DNA from: Mangifera indica
Taxonomy: Eukaryota > Streptophyta > Magnoliopsida > Sapindales > Anacardiaceae
Assembly: GCF_011075055.1 (NCBI RefSeq)
Contig: NC_058147.1
Coordinates: forward strand, 5,456,001 to 5,520,000
Length of the DNA stretch: 64,000 nucleotides
Direction: 5' to 3'
This document shows, one piece after another, positions 36,369 through 49,100 of this stretch (position 1 is the stretch's first letter; each line of letters opens with the position of its first letter). Both the position numbers and the translations under genes were made by a program. A model generated the notes under the pieces. That model searched no databases and was not told the origin of the DNA. It was given only the letters and a program-made list of their open reading frames with translations.

Positions 36369-37655
36369 ATCTCAAAAAATTGTAAGAATATATAGGATAT
36401 GTAGTAGTATTGTATCATGTCTAAAGAGTACACTAACATATTAGAGCATGAGAGAAAGTCAAGTTAAGAATGAGAGCTAGTCACGAGCTTAAGTTAAGTT
36501 GGTGGCTCAAGTGTATCACATTTTTACTTAAAAACATATTTTAGCCAATTTCATTTGCGTGAGATCAATTTTGTTGTATGTGTTTTCACATAGTAGGGTG
36601 TAAAGATGTTTAACACATGGGAACTAGTGATCTACGGAGCATGTGTACAACCACAATGCTTACCATAGGACACATAAGGACTATATGTGGGATAGTCTTT
36701 GTAATTATAGTTTTTGTACAAAACACCCATAAAAACATGATTTTTTCATGAGTTTTGATATGTTTTTATGAGGGTTATTACAAGAGGACATCATGTGAGA
36801 TTTTTTTTATACACACCTGCAATAGAGCATAATTATAGCACAACAATCCAATAATGCATGTAGATTAAAGAGACTACACAGTATATAACTTATGTGGACA
36901 AGTATCAAATTTCTATCTCGACCCAAATCAATTAGTATAGAGGAAAAAGTTTTTAGAAAAGAAACAATGTTTTAAACTGTTTTCACCTATATTTTACATA
37001 TATTATATTTAAGGCATCATCATAGTATAAGATCTTGAACATATTTTAGATGACCAAGAGAAAGTCATCATAGTTACGAGATCATTATATTTCTCAAGAT
37101 GGTTAAGCAAGACTGAAAGTTTTCTAAGATAAATTAATTAAATGATGTAAGCTCCACATCATTAATGTTCAAAGTCCAATCCAGATGACAAAGTCAAGGT
37201 AGAATAATTCAAGTCAACTAGAATAAGTTTTAAGATTAAATTTTCTTATTTACCGGATGAATTTTCATTCACTCTTATTTTTCATGTCTTACATATGGCA
37301 AGTGATGATGACAACTTCACCGCGGGAGAGTCAAAGTAAAGTTCAGCATGAGGGCGTTTCAAACATTTCCTGTTATTATTCATGACTTTTTGTTTATTTT
37401 TGAGATTATGTGTAGGAACGCTTGTTTGATTTGGCTACACAATTTATGGGATGTTTAGGCTATTATTGGACTCCTTTGTCTTCCCACATTTATTTTAATA
37501 AAGGGTAATTTAGTTATTTTCTACAATTAAAGTCCTGTTTGGATGCAAGTTTTAAATTATATTTATGCTCTTAAAATCAAGTGTCATAGCACTTCCCTCT
37601 AGAGGGAGTGCGCCATTTATATTGAAAACTGAAAATGAATTCAAGTATGTGACCA
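36369..37655. other. Unrelated insert between promoter and body of the truncated glucanase
   Basis: About 1.3 kb with no glucanase similarity and no recognisable protein. It contains a short inverted pair around 36725-36775 (CCCATAAAAACATGATTTTT and its near-reverse ATGTTTTTATGAGGG). It replaces the start codon, signal peptide and first about 40 residues. Element ends were not found. Confidence 0.5.
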
Positions 37656-38196
37656 TACTCAGCCTTGGAGCCAGAAATGAAGATATACAAAACCTTGCAC
37701 AAAGTCAAGAAGCAGCCACAGCCTGGGTTACTGCTAATGTGCAGACTTGTGCAAATAGTGTGAAAATCGGATGGATCACTGTTCATAACGAGGGGATTCC
37801 AGGATCTTCTGCCGCTTATATTGGTCAAGCCACGACTAACGTTCATAATGCTTTTGCTTCCATTGGCGATTGTTTCAATAGATGCATTATCAGTCTCTTA
37901 TCCGCCTTCAGCAAGAGCTTTCTCTAATGAGGCAGTGGATTCCATGCACAACATTGTACAGTATTTTGCATATGCAAGTTCAGAAAATGCCGATTCCCTT
38001 CTTGGTGAACGGTCTATCCTTACTTTTGCATCTGACCTAGATCATGTATCGTTTGACAATGACATGTTCAAGGCAACAGACCAGTGGTCGATGGAAAGTT
38101 AATATATTTCAGATTGTTTTATGCAGTGGACCAGTGGTAGATTCTTTTTATGTTGCATTGGAGTAGATCAACACAGGCAATGTTCCTCTTATCGAG
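37656..38196 (+). pseudogene. Truncated GH17 glucanase pseudogene, copy 3
   Basis: Similarity starts abruptly at ILSLGARNEDIQNLAQSQEA (residue about 78 of the intact copies) and continues through WITVHNEGIPG, where the Gly of the GNE signature is His. A loss of about 20 bases after NAFASIG shifts the frame. The second frame reads SIDALSVSYPPSARAFSNEA and AMFKAT-like blocks with further indels, and then DAV-VDSFYVALE followed by TAG. Similarity ends at NVPLIE, just before the nucleophile motif, where the sequence jumps to the duplicated 3' flank. It therefore lacks the N-terminus, the catalytic nucleophile and the C-terminus. It is closer to copy 1 than to copy 2 in several positions (QSQEA, SIG). 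Confidence 0.88.
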
Positions 38197-38895
38197 GTTT
38201 GTTGCGGCTGGAAAAAGGTGATGAAAAAAGTTAAAATCAACGGTTAGAGAAGAGATGGTTAATGATGCTCCCGCGAAACAGTTAAATGTATTTCAGTTGC
38301 CTTCCATCTGCAAACGCACAACAAATCCAATGAAGATAGTTGTTATGGTCATACTCAAAGGTGAAACAATCATATATGCTATGAAATTTGGCCGCTTTAA
38401 TAACTTTATATTTTACGCATTTCAAAACAATGAATCATTTGAATAGAACTACAAAAATGAGAAGGCTTAGACATAAGCTTTACTTAATAAACTGAATTTT
38501 CTTCTATTTCCTTTTTATTCATGTGCAATTAGTGCCAACTAAACTAAAAATGAAACTTCTTTGATTTCCCTTTTTCCGTTAATTGACCAAAAACACCACA
38601 AGATGCAACTCTCCAAGCATCTTCCACTGAAGACAAAACAGCACCTGTCCACCCTCTCCAAACACATCCCTGAAGCCTAAAAAATTCCCCAGTTTAGGTA
38701 GGCAGGATTGCGCCACCTGAAACTTATTGCACTATTGCAAAATGCAGTTCCACCCATGACCCACCCTTTCTTTCTACCCAACTCCTAGGCTTTTCTTCAA
38801 ACAAAAGAGAAATAAAAATAGGAAAAAGAAGAAACTACCCATCTGCCATCAAAAAATGGACCTTCTTGAATATATTATGTGGGGAAACTAGTTAA
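38197..38895. other. Duplicated glucanase 3' flank, then 3' flank of the vasculin-like gene
   Basis: 38229-38470 copies 35375-35600. From about 38480 the sequence is unique and probably includes the 3' UTR of the minus-strand gene that stops at 38896. Confidence 0.55.
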
Positions 38896-41800
38896 TCAGG
38901 ACTCAGATACAGAGTCAGATGAGCTCAATTCAGAAGAAGCACCACCATCACCGAATGCATGAAATTCGGGCAGCTTCAACTGCCTGCCTCTTTTCTTGTA
39001 CTGCAGAAAAGAAAAAAAATAGAATAAACAAAATGACATTGCATTTACAGCAAACTCCAACAGTGTCCATAACTAGTTAACTAACTAATCAAACTAGCTT
39101 AATACATCGATCTAAAAGAAAAAATATATTATATTGAACCACAACCCAAAAAAATAAAGGGTAGAACATTTCCGGTAAGTGGTGAAGTTGAACCAAAGTC
39201 TAGCCACAATTTGGAAGGTCTCATAGACTCTACAAAAGAGGCACTTAAGATACCCAAATTGAAGAATATCTCAACAAGAGTGACATGGTATGGAAAGGCG
39301 AGAGTTGCTTACCTCCTGAAGGAAGGCATTAATCTCCTCCTCGGTAAGGCCTTCATCCTCCCCAGAGTTTTCCTCCCAACCAAGGGAACGAAGGAAGGCA
39401 GCTTCCTCATCTGGATCCACTGTTGGATAGTGGCCCACACTCTTCTCTCCCATGTTTGAAAATATCTGAACCTCTTCACAGGTATCACCATTGACACTCA
39501 CCTCAACACCATTGTCAGTTGCATGACTGACAGGAACACCGACTACTTCCTTCAGTACTTCTCCAGATTTCTCCACAGTGATAGATGAGATATCAGAGCC
39601 TGAATCCCCAGGGAGAGTATAACTGTTCACTGAGGTTTTCTTCTTTAAGAGATTAAAGAAATCATGTCTGCTCTGAGTTTGTGACAAGGAGGGTCTCCTT
39701 TCCACAGGAAATACCAATATTGGATTCGAGGTAGAGGCCTTGCGCTCCCCAGAGGAAAGCTTGAGATTGTTTGGCGCCTTTGAAGGAGCTGACGCCACTA
39801 AAGGAGCAACAGTAAGCTGGTTACTGGAAGCTCGACTGTTGGCATTATTTGTGGGACTAGCAACATCCTTGGGAGGATTGGAAACACCATTTTCCCATGC
39901 AGGTTTGAGAACATAGAGCTTCCCATGAGAGGACTTGGACACATCAGACTTCACATTTCCACCATGGAGAGACTGACTAGCCTGGAGCAATGAAGAAGCT
40001 GCCAGCTGCCCATTCTTTGTAACCATGTTCATCTCAACAGCTCTAACAGCAGTTTTTGGTTTTGATTTGTCAGAGAAACTGTGAACCTGGAACCAGAAAG
40101 AAAAAAAGAGATGATTACCTGGAACTTGAAATAACTTTTAAAATCTTATCAAGGGAATCCAAACGACAGTAAGTGATTAGTCAAACAAATTAGCCATGGC
40201 CATTTTACTCTCCCATAAAAAAGAGCACACAGTTGCAGTGAATTTCAAACTAGTCACAAGAATGGAATAAAAAAGTGCCTTTTTACAGCAAACAAGCCAA
40301 AAGAGATTTACCATTCTTTTTGGTCTCTTCTCATGGACCCTAAAGGGACATCTTGAACAAACAAAAAGACAAATATTATGATTTAAATCAATACACTTTA
40401 TTTCCTAAAAGGTAAAGTGACACATCTTCCAACAATCATAAAAGTGTCATATTTTTTTCACATCATTCATTTGAACAGTTGTCACTTATTTCACACAATC
40501 AGAAACACTCAGTATCTCAACTTGAAATCTTTCAATATTTTGCCTCTAAGCAACTATCTTCATTTTGTTATTTCTTTTCACGAGAATTTTAAAAAAAAAA
40601 AACATATCATAGTCTCTCACAAAACAAGGCCAGAGTTTAAAAGCCAACTGAAATTAAAATAAGGCCAGAGTGACCAAGGAATAGAGACAGCCTCTTACAA
40701 AATTGAACAGCATAGTCTTATCATGACCAAGTTATATAACACTAGCAATTACAGAAATAGCAATTTGATCTACATATTATGACTTATTTTCTCTTCATTA
40801 ATTACTGAAAATAATGGATAGGAGAAGAAAACCTGTCACACTAACTTACCAAACAACCCCACTATGATACATTTAACTGAGCAGTCAAGGATATAATGAA
40901 TTAGTAAGCATCAATGCTCTATCTCTTGACTGTGCTGCAAGCCTAATCACACAGCACTTCCACTAAGGAAGACAATATAAAATATCTTTGCCCCATGAAA
41001 TGAGTGAACTTACTTCCTAGCGATAGAAACAGGAAATTGACAAATGTTAAAAGTTTTTCACTGACTAATAACCCTCGCTAGACAGGATTTCAGGTCAAAA
41101 CACACAAAAAAAACCAGTCAAAGCATTCTATTCAGAAAGCACCAAGCTAATATCTAAGAATAAACAAATTAAAAAGGAGCACAGACCTTCATATTTAAAA
41201 AGATGAATGTGCATAAAAATATGAAATATGCAGAAACAAGGGCCAAACCAATCAAAATGGATGACTGCTGCAATCAACTACTTATTCCTACAACAAAAAT
41301 GAAGAATACCATAATGGTATAAATACATAACATCTCCATATTCTCAATAGTAATCCACTCAAGGATTCCAATAAAATGGAATTAACACCAGGACTTGTCA
41401 AAATCTCTTAGTTGTGATTGAAGCTTTAGTAGTGACCAACATTAAAAAAAAACATTTATCTAAACCAGAGGCTCAAGTATGAAACTCTGGATAATATAGG
41501 ACTATTCAATGGGATGAAATACATCAAAAGAGCAAGTCTCTTAAGAATTGAAAAAGATTTTCTTACCGAACCCTTGGGCATTGAAGGTGTCACAGGTATT
41601 AGTTGCCTAGACTTCTTAATTTCCAGTTCCTCAAATCTTTGTGTCTTGACAGATAACTAAAAGATGATAAAAATGCCTCATTAGACCCTGCTTTTTCATA
41701 AATTGTATGAACAATGGAGCATACAATTCACTCAGTTACCTGAGGTGCAGTACGCCCCCGTACTGGAGGTTGTGCCAATGCTTCAGCCATGTTAAGACCA

Positions 41801-42758
41801 GCCATAGCGCTGGGCTGCCCAGACAAGGAAGAGGCTAAACCAGTTTGAGTGGAGAAAGATCCTGAACTGCTGCTTCCAATTATGGAGGGCACCTCAGCCA
41901 GAGCAGAGGTCCACCCCTCTCCACCAATTAAAGTTGTACTACCAACAGGCAAGCTCTGAACAGCTGAGCTCAAACCAGGAGATGAGACCCTTCCTATATC
42001 AGGACCTCCTCGCTCTTCAGTTCCGAGTGAGGGAAAATCTTTCTCAAATACAGACTTCTTGATGCTAGTGCCAGTACTACCCGCAGACAGCACACCATTT
42101 CCATTGCTATGACTACTATTACTGCTGCATTTTGAGTCCAGCACAATCCTTTTGGGAAAAATCTCACTATGTTTCCTGGAAACCATTGAATTAGAGCGCC
42201 GCAAGGTGTCCTTTTCAATCCGATTGCTTAAGATGTTGCCTAAAGGATCAGAAGAATCACGGTCCCACAGATCCCCATAGCTCAGCCTTTCTTTATCTCT
42301 CTCACGATCCTTATCACGGTAACTTCTATTAAAACTACTATATGCATGCTTAGGAGAACCATTACTAGAACTCCTCCGTGAATTTGACGAAGAAGTCCGG
42401 TCCAAAAAGGCAGAACGAGGGCTATCAAGATCACTTATGCTCTTAGTATTTCTACTTCTTGTGTGATATACAGATGAAGTTCCATCTATAGATCAAAATT
42501 AACAAAGCAATTACTATTTATTTCCGTGATTAAATACATTTTAAACAATTCTATATGTCCAAAAGCATAAAGAATAAACATTGATAGAACTGACTGATAA
42601 AAATATTAATGCAAATAAAAAATTCCAAAACTTGACATATGTAGAGTACCTGAGTGAGGAGATGATGGCACAGAGTGGTGGACTGAACTGCCACCACCAG
42701 TAACACTTCCAGTACTTCTCAACCATTCTGGAACTAGTGTAGGTTCACTTCTTTCCAT
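38896..42758 (-). CDS. Ser-rich plant protein with vasculin (GPBP1)-like motifs
   Basis: Five exons, 42758-42650, 42485-41740, 41656-41567, 40086-39313 and 39000-38896, sum to 1824 nt, 607 aa. The N-terminus MERSEPTLVPEWLRSTGSV is a hallmark of a conserved plant family with vague database names. The body is Ser/Asn/Gly-rich and mostly disordered, with a basic RDKDRERDKERL patch near residue 90, FEKDFPSLGTEE at 183-194 and RTQRFEELEIKKSRQLIPVTP-like sequence in exon 3. Residues 539-573 read DPDEEAAFLRSLGWEEN..EDEGLTEEEINAF. An FPSL motif plus a late E..LL..MGW(Q/E)E...LTE(D/E)E block is also the layout of animal vasculin (GC-rich promoter-binding protein 1), so a nuclear transcription-related role is possible; that link is my inference. 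A leader intron at about 43682-42767 is likely. Protein C-terminus is Ser/acidic (SSSDSVSES). Confidence 0.87.
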
Positions 42759-43800
42759 TAGAAGCACTGAACATCATCAGATAAAACAAGAGATACACTT
42801 CTCTCACCTTCTTCACCACCCCTTCCCAACAGAATAATTATCATTCCCTACAAAGTTACTACCTTCTAACCCTAATTCTATCCTTCTTTCCTCCTAAAAC
42901 ACAGACTTATGCTTCACAACCACCAACAATTGACCAAGCAACCAATCAAGTCAGTCACCAGTTAACCAGAAAATGCTCTAAATCCACTAGCAGGTACAAT
43001 ATTAGTCAATGGGATTTTATTCAATTAAAAAAACTAACAGAAGCAAATTCTGACACAAGCCTGTAACCAGTGTACGCAAAACAAAGACGGTGGCAACATA
43101 TAGTGGCATGAGTTAACGAAATTTAACCAAAATACTCTCTAGTCTCTACGCCTCCATCTTCAATTAAAGATGGATTTGCAGACAGCACCACCACCACCAC
43201 CACACTCAATAGACCCTCATCTCTTAGAAAACACCAATACCTTAGATGAAAACAACAATCAATGAATGCCAACAATGAAAGAATACCAAATATTCCTTAA
43301 AGTTGATTCACATCCACAAACCGGCAAAATTAGAAAAAAAAAAAAAAACCTAGAACAATGAAGAAAAAAGAAAAACCCTAAAAAAAAGAAAGTTTATGAG
43401 TGTAGGCTATTATACGCAGACTTATAAGTTTATAAACAAGTTGTATGTAAGTTTCAGGACTTAGGGTTTGAACAACGAAATATTTTCTCAGCAAAATATA
43501 GGGAAATTTGTAGAGAGAGACATAAATCGAATAGAAACAACCCTAAGCTGCTAATGAATGATTGATTGTTACCCAACTCTACCAAAAACGTAACCGTTTA
43601 ATAACCGCCCAGTATTATATTCGCAATCCAAACAATGCGTCCTCGGAAGAGAATAAAACAAGCTCCACAATAATATATTTACCGGAAGATGGGGTTTGAG
43701 TGTTGTTGAGATAAGAATATTAGGGTTTTGTGATCGAGCGATAAAAGAGAGACAGAGAGAGGCGTAATTTCAATTAGTTTCGGATACTGAGAATGAAACG
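42759..43800 (-). promoter_or_regulatory. 5' leader intron and promoter of the vasculin-like gene
   Basis: On the minus strand CTTCCG|GTAAATA (donor at 43682) and GATGTTCAG|TGCTTC (acceptor at 42767, eight bases before the ATG) bracket a probable leader intron of about 0.9 kb. The region above 43690 has ACCCTAA and TC-rich runs and likely holds the transcription start. No coding frame is present. Confidence 0.5.
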
Positions 43801-45760
43801 TATGATGAACATCCCCCCTTCTAAGAAATCCCTCATTTTCCTAATTTTTATCATTTTAAAAATAAATTTTTATTTATTTATTTATTTTGCTATGGTTAGT
43901 AAGTTTTTAACAATATAGTTTTAAATAAATATGAAATTCTGGGTTTTATATGATGTTGGCTTTTGCACAACTTATATGCGTGGTGTGGTCTAGAATGGCC
44001 CTAGGTTGATAGACGATAAGTTGTGTCAATGAATTCCATGGAAGTTATGAATAATCATTTTATTTTAAATATCTCAAATATTAGTAAAATTGGTAAAATA
44101 CTTATATCTTATTTATGTAAATTGTCCCTTCATATTATCCAAATTATATTCAAAATAATAATTAAAATTTTGGATATATATTTTCATGTAAAAAAAAAAC
44201 ATCTAAGATTTTTACATAATATCCAAGTTATATTCAAAATAAAAAATAAAATTTTGGATATACTAAATTATCAAGTTTTTATATAGTTCACAATAAAAAT
44301 ATCATTGAACAATTTCAAAATATATAAAAGAAGCATACTTATTTTGTTAATTAATTTATAAAGGAATCAAAGGTCCACCCTCAACAAAAATATATATTTA
44401 TTTATATATTTATGTATTATTTTAATGAGAATACATATTTGTAACTTATTAAAAATGAGCCATGTGTGAAGATTTTTCCATACGAAAGAAACATTTAATA
44501 TTTATATGACTTGCCTCCCAAGAAAAATGACAATTCTTTTGCATCTTTAATATATATATTTTTATATTTATATTATTATAAAATTAAGTGATTTTGAATT
44601 AGTAATATATAAATATGTATATATTTATGTATCTAAAATAAGTATATATATTATTGCTTCTAAACAATACTATATATATCTATTTTAACTATACAATTAT
44701 ATACATACTTATATATGTCATTATATTATTGAATATTATTTTATTTTTAATTTAAAATTATATATAATTATATACTTAAAATAGAATACATATAGTTTTA
44801 TTATTATTTTTTATACAAAAGATATTTATATGCTTTTATTAATAATTATTATCACGGGGCATTGTGAAAAACATTTTTGTATACTTTATATTAGGGGTAT
44901 ATATAATTCGATTCAAACTATGAAACCAAATCGAATCACTTACAAATTATTATTTGGTTTATTTTGGGTTATAATTTTTCAAACTGTTTTTTCAGTTTGA
45001 GTTGTGGTTTGAATGATTTTCAAACCGAACCAATCCATAAACCGTATTTTTATAATATATATATATATATTTAACAAAATATTTTAATAAGAAATTAGGT
45101 CTATAATTTGTTTTTTATATTTATTTTATTATTTTTTGTACATATATATTGTATATATATATTTTATATTTATTTTACATATATATATTATGTTTTAGAA
45201 AATTATAATTTAGTTAATTTTATATATATGTATGAATGATTTTATAAAATTCAAATTATAGTAATCGAATTGTATTATATATCAAAAATCCAATTTATCA
45301 TATCGTGTATTATATTATATGATATACCTTTTAAAAATTAAAATAATAAATTATCAATAAAATAGTATAATTGAAACCTCATTATTTTAAAAAATATCAC
45401 AAACACTTTTAACATTTTAACAATTTTCATATATACCCTTAATACATTATCATTTTATTTAAAAAAGTATATCATATTATATAAGTAATATGTATTATAT
45501 CGTATGATATATTTATCATATTGTATTAATTTGATACACTTTATGATATATATCATTTTTCATCTATATTATATTATATCGTAAGATATAATATGTATCA
45601 TATATTATAAGATACTGATAACTATAATTTAAACTATAATCTAAACCATATTTTTTTAGTTTGATTTAAAAAATTTTCAAACAATTTTTAAATTTAATTT
45701 AAAAAATCTTTTAAACCACGTTAAATGAGATAATGCACCACCCTCCTCTATACTTTCACT
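43801..45760. repeat. AT-rich repeat-laden intergenic region
   Basis: 44540-44830 has several diverged copies of the short AT-rich repeat. 44890-45060 has alternating TCGATTCAAAC, CAAACCGAACC and CAATCCATAAACCG blocks typical of plant 'aaaccgaacc' repetitive DNA. 45050-45620 is dense ATAT/TATATCA sequence with the phrase ATATTATATCGTA-like repeated. The region is bounded at 45730 by unique sequence. No gene. Confidence 0.45.
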
Positions 45761-46125
45761 CGTCAACATTGGTGGAGCAATTAGCTTGAGCTGTGGTGTA
45801 TGGTAAGAAAATATGTTCTCGTCCTCACACAAACAAAACACATCCTTCCAAATTTCACTTCACCCCGTATTACGTTCCACGTGGCACCGCGTTTTCTCTC
45901 TATCTAACCCACTTTATCGGCGTTTACTAGTCTTTTCACTGCTGTTTTCAACCCTCGCGAGTTGACGACTTAATCTCTAAAGACAGCTGATTGTTTTCCC
46001 TCTTTTTCATTTACCGACGAATGTACGCTGCGATTAAACTATCAAGCCAGGATTAATATCAGGAGAGCGAACTTGATAAAGTTTTAATGGATTTTGTCGT
46101 CAAGTTTTGATGGATTTTGCCCCTT
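45761..46125 (+). promoter_or_regulatory. Promoter and leader of the MAPKKK gene, with G-box
   Basis: CCACGTGGC at 45877-45885 contains a perfect G-box CACGTG, the binding site of bZIP and bHLH factors, about 250-300 bp before the start codon. GC content rises here relative to the AT-rich DNA to the left. The leader also holds the two uORFs annotated separately. Confidence 0.55.
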
Positions 46126-46157
46126 ATGAATCGCATACCTCAAATTTTCACTCCTAG
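46087..46157 (+). promoter_or_regulatory. Two overlapping uORFs before the MAPKKK start
   Basis: uORF1 is 46087-46110 (7 codons plus TGA) and uORF2 is 46110-46157 (15 codons plus TAG). The stop of the first and the start of the second share one base (TGATG). Both start with ATGGATTTTG because the stretch AGTTTTXATGGATTTTG is duplicated. uORF2 overlaps the first possible main ATG (46126) in another frame but ends before the alternative main ATG at 46183. Confidence 0.7.
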
Positions 46158-49100
46158 GGAGAAAACCGCAGCCGACAGGTCCATGGACCCAAGGAAGTCG
46201 ACGCGGAAACCTCGGCTCCAGCGGCGCAATGCGGCCAAGAATTTTGAGTACGATGCCTCTTCATCGTCATCATGTCGCGATGATTCGTCACCCTCAGCTT
46301 CGCGAATCACGCGATCGCTCGACTTGTCTGATCGGACGAGCTTCCGTATCGAAGGGGTTGATGGAGAGTTCGAGCGGATTTGTCGGAGCTTAGGCTTGTC
46401 CGGCCCCGAGGATTTCGCGATCCCGGCGGCGGCGTGGGAGTCTAGAAAAATCAGGTCGTCTTCGGATCTTTTACCGAGGTCTAGATTGAACGAGTTGAAG
46501 AGTCCGAAAGAAACGGAGGAGAGACAGAGTGAAGGTGTTGTGGTCAATGAGATAAGTAATAGGGTTTTGAAAAGTGTTAGAATTACGGACGAAGCTGAGT
46601 TGACTCGGAACGAGTCGGTTGAGTCAAGTGCTCTGCCGGCTGAATGTCCTGGTGATACTACCGGCGATGGTGTAATTAAGGAGGATACTGACTTGACTCG
46701 GAACGCGTTGGCGGAGTCAAGTCCGCGCTGTATTGTTACCAGTAATAATCATATTGGAGGAATCAAAGGGGTCAGGCCGCCGTTATTGAAACCGCCGCCG
46801 GCAATGACGTTACCGGTAATTGATAACACGTGTTCCACATGGGATATCTTGAAAGCTTTTGCTCCTAAAGATGATAAAACGCATCCATTTTTGGATGATA
46901 GTGCTTCTAGTTCATCTGATGAAGAAGGTGAAGAAGAATACGAAAGAAAAGTTGAGAGGGCAATTGTTAAGAGAGAAGAAGAGATTGCCTTGTCGGAAAG
47001 TTGTTCATTTACGACTTCCAATGATGATGATTCTTCTAGTACTACTACTGAGCCCACGACTATTTCCCCCAATGGGAGGTTTAGAAGGACTATTACGTAT
47101 TGGGAGAAGGGTGAGCTTCTAGGACGTGGGACGTTTGGATCGGTGTACGAAGGGATTTCTGAGTGAGCGCTGAACTATAGTTTAATACTGCTTCAGTTTT
47201 TAAATTCTGAAAGTTAGACACTTTGACTTGTTTGTATATTGATTCTGCCTTCAGTACGTAAAAGTTGGGTGAAGGATTTGCCTTAAATTCTTCAGATTTC
47301 TGGTAGTTCCATGGTTAAGACCTGTTGAAATTTCCCTAGGCACTATACTAGCATTTTGTTGACAACATAATGCATTATCTTGGGATTTTGAACATCATGA
47401 TTTAAGAGTTGGTTTTCTGTGGTGAAGTCCCATTATTGGAAGATTAAATTAGGAATTGAGTTAAGATGTAATTACACCCTCTGTTCCTTTTGTGCAATTG
47501 CGGTGTTCTGATGATATTTATGTTTCTTTTTCTTGCAGCGATGGATTCTTTTTTGCTGTTAAGGAAGTGTCATTACTTGATCAAGGAAGCCAGGGTAAGC
47601 AGAGCATTTACCAACTTGAGCAGGTGAGGCAGGCTAATCTTTGTGCTGCTATCATAGTTTGATTCTCCATGTTTTGCTACCTTTGAAATGAAGGGATATA
47701 TCATGTGTGCCTTGAGAGATTTTTCTAATTATTGTTATGTGCTGACTTTTTTGCAGGAAATAGCTCTTTTAAGTCAGTTCGAACATGAAAACATCGTTCG
47801 GTATCTTGGCACAGATAAGGTAATTGCATTTTTTATTTTCATTTCATTTTAGATGTTCTTCAACTTTGGACATGATTGAAGCTGCTATCAAAGTAAAGAA
47901 ATAGTTTGTCCTTTTCTTATCAGTTTTTATATCATCAAAAAGTTCTTTCCTTGTGCTTTTGCAATCCAACACTAAATTTTGGTGGACGCATATATATGAT
48001 TATAGAGGGAATTATTAATTTGGCATTCCTTTTTGAGGGAACACTAGCTTAAACCAGAGAGTTAAAAAAGGTGCAGACCCTTTGTTATGCTGGTTTGGCC
48101 GTATCTTGGGGTTAGATCTGCAATCACCAATAATAGGTCATTGGGACATTGTAGAGTTTAAAAGTGTTTTTAAATTATGTCAAGTTGATGACTATATTCC
48201 CTCAGGTTTTCCTAGTGGAGTTTCTGCTTTTGTAATCATATCCCATGGGTGTTTGAAAGGCCTGTTAAAATTTTGTACTTTGATACTTACATCACAAATG
48301 TTCTCTTTGATCCCCTATGTGGATGGCTGGCTCACCTTTATGTACATCTTTTGATCTCTTTTATTAATATTTTTTTTTCCCAAGAAAAAAAAAAACCTTA
48401 CCATTTCAATCTTGGAGGTAAAACTGAGTGTGTTAGCAAGGTTTTTTAAAGAATAGCCCTTTGCATCTGTTCTATATGCCCCTCCATCAAAAGACGTAAA
48501 TAATTTTTAAAAACTAAATGAATAAGCTCTATGAGATATTGAGATGAGAAGAATAAATCAACCTGGCATCTTGCTGAATTTACAATTAATTATGATGTCC
48601 AGTTTAATGAGCTTTTGGGATCGAAGCATAGGAAAGAAATAGTGAATCATATTTATTTTTACTCTAATAAATATCATTTGTCAATCAAAACTTGGGTTTC
48701 ACCAGATATTGACTCTTCTTTCTATCTTCAAAAGTAGTAGCAGGGTTTGTTAAAGTGTAAAGCATTATATAATGTATTTGATTAAAGTACAGACTCTGCA
48801 CATTGCCTTACTGTTTTCATTGGCTTTATTGGATAATGTAGAATAGTATTGTCCTGATGTGCTCATCTTTCTCATAATTTTATTTTCCTTGTGATTGATG
48901 GTTTTTGCAGGATGAATCAAAACTATATATCTTTCTCGAGCTTGTAACTAAAGGTTCCCTGTTAAATCTCTATTTGAGGTATCATCTTCGAGATTCTCAA
49001 GTCTCTGCTTATACAAGACAGATTCTGAATGGTTTGAAGTACCTCCATGACCAAAATGTGGTTCACAGGTGATAAAAGAAGATCAATTATGTACATAATT

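Noticed and set aside
36600..36800. Possible miniature transposon around CCCATAAAAACATGA and its inverted partner
   Set aside because: The inverted match is short and no target duplication could be found.
44890..45740. Possible transposon bounded by AAACCGAACC-type repeats
   Set aside because: The composition suggests repetitive DNA but no terminal repeats or target duplication could be fixed.
46117..46125. MAPKKK start at 46117
   Set aside because: The codon there is TTG; the first in-frame ATG is 46126 and the better-supported one may be 46183.
46140..47122. Minus- and plus-strand frames of 87-135 codons within MAPKKK exon 1
   Set aside because: Shadows of the conserved N-terminal region; the in-frame exon matches MEKK1 throughout.
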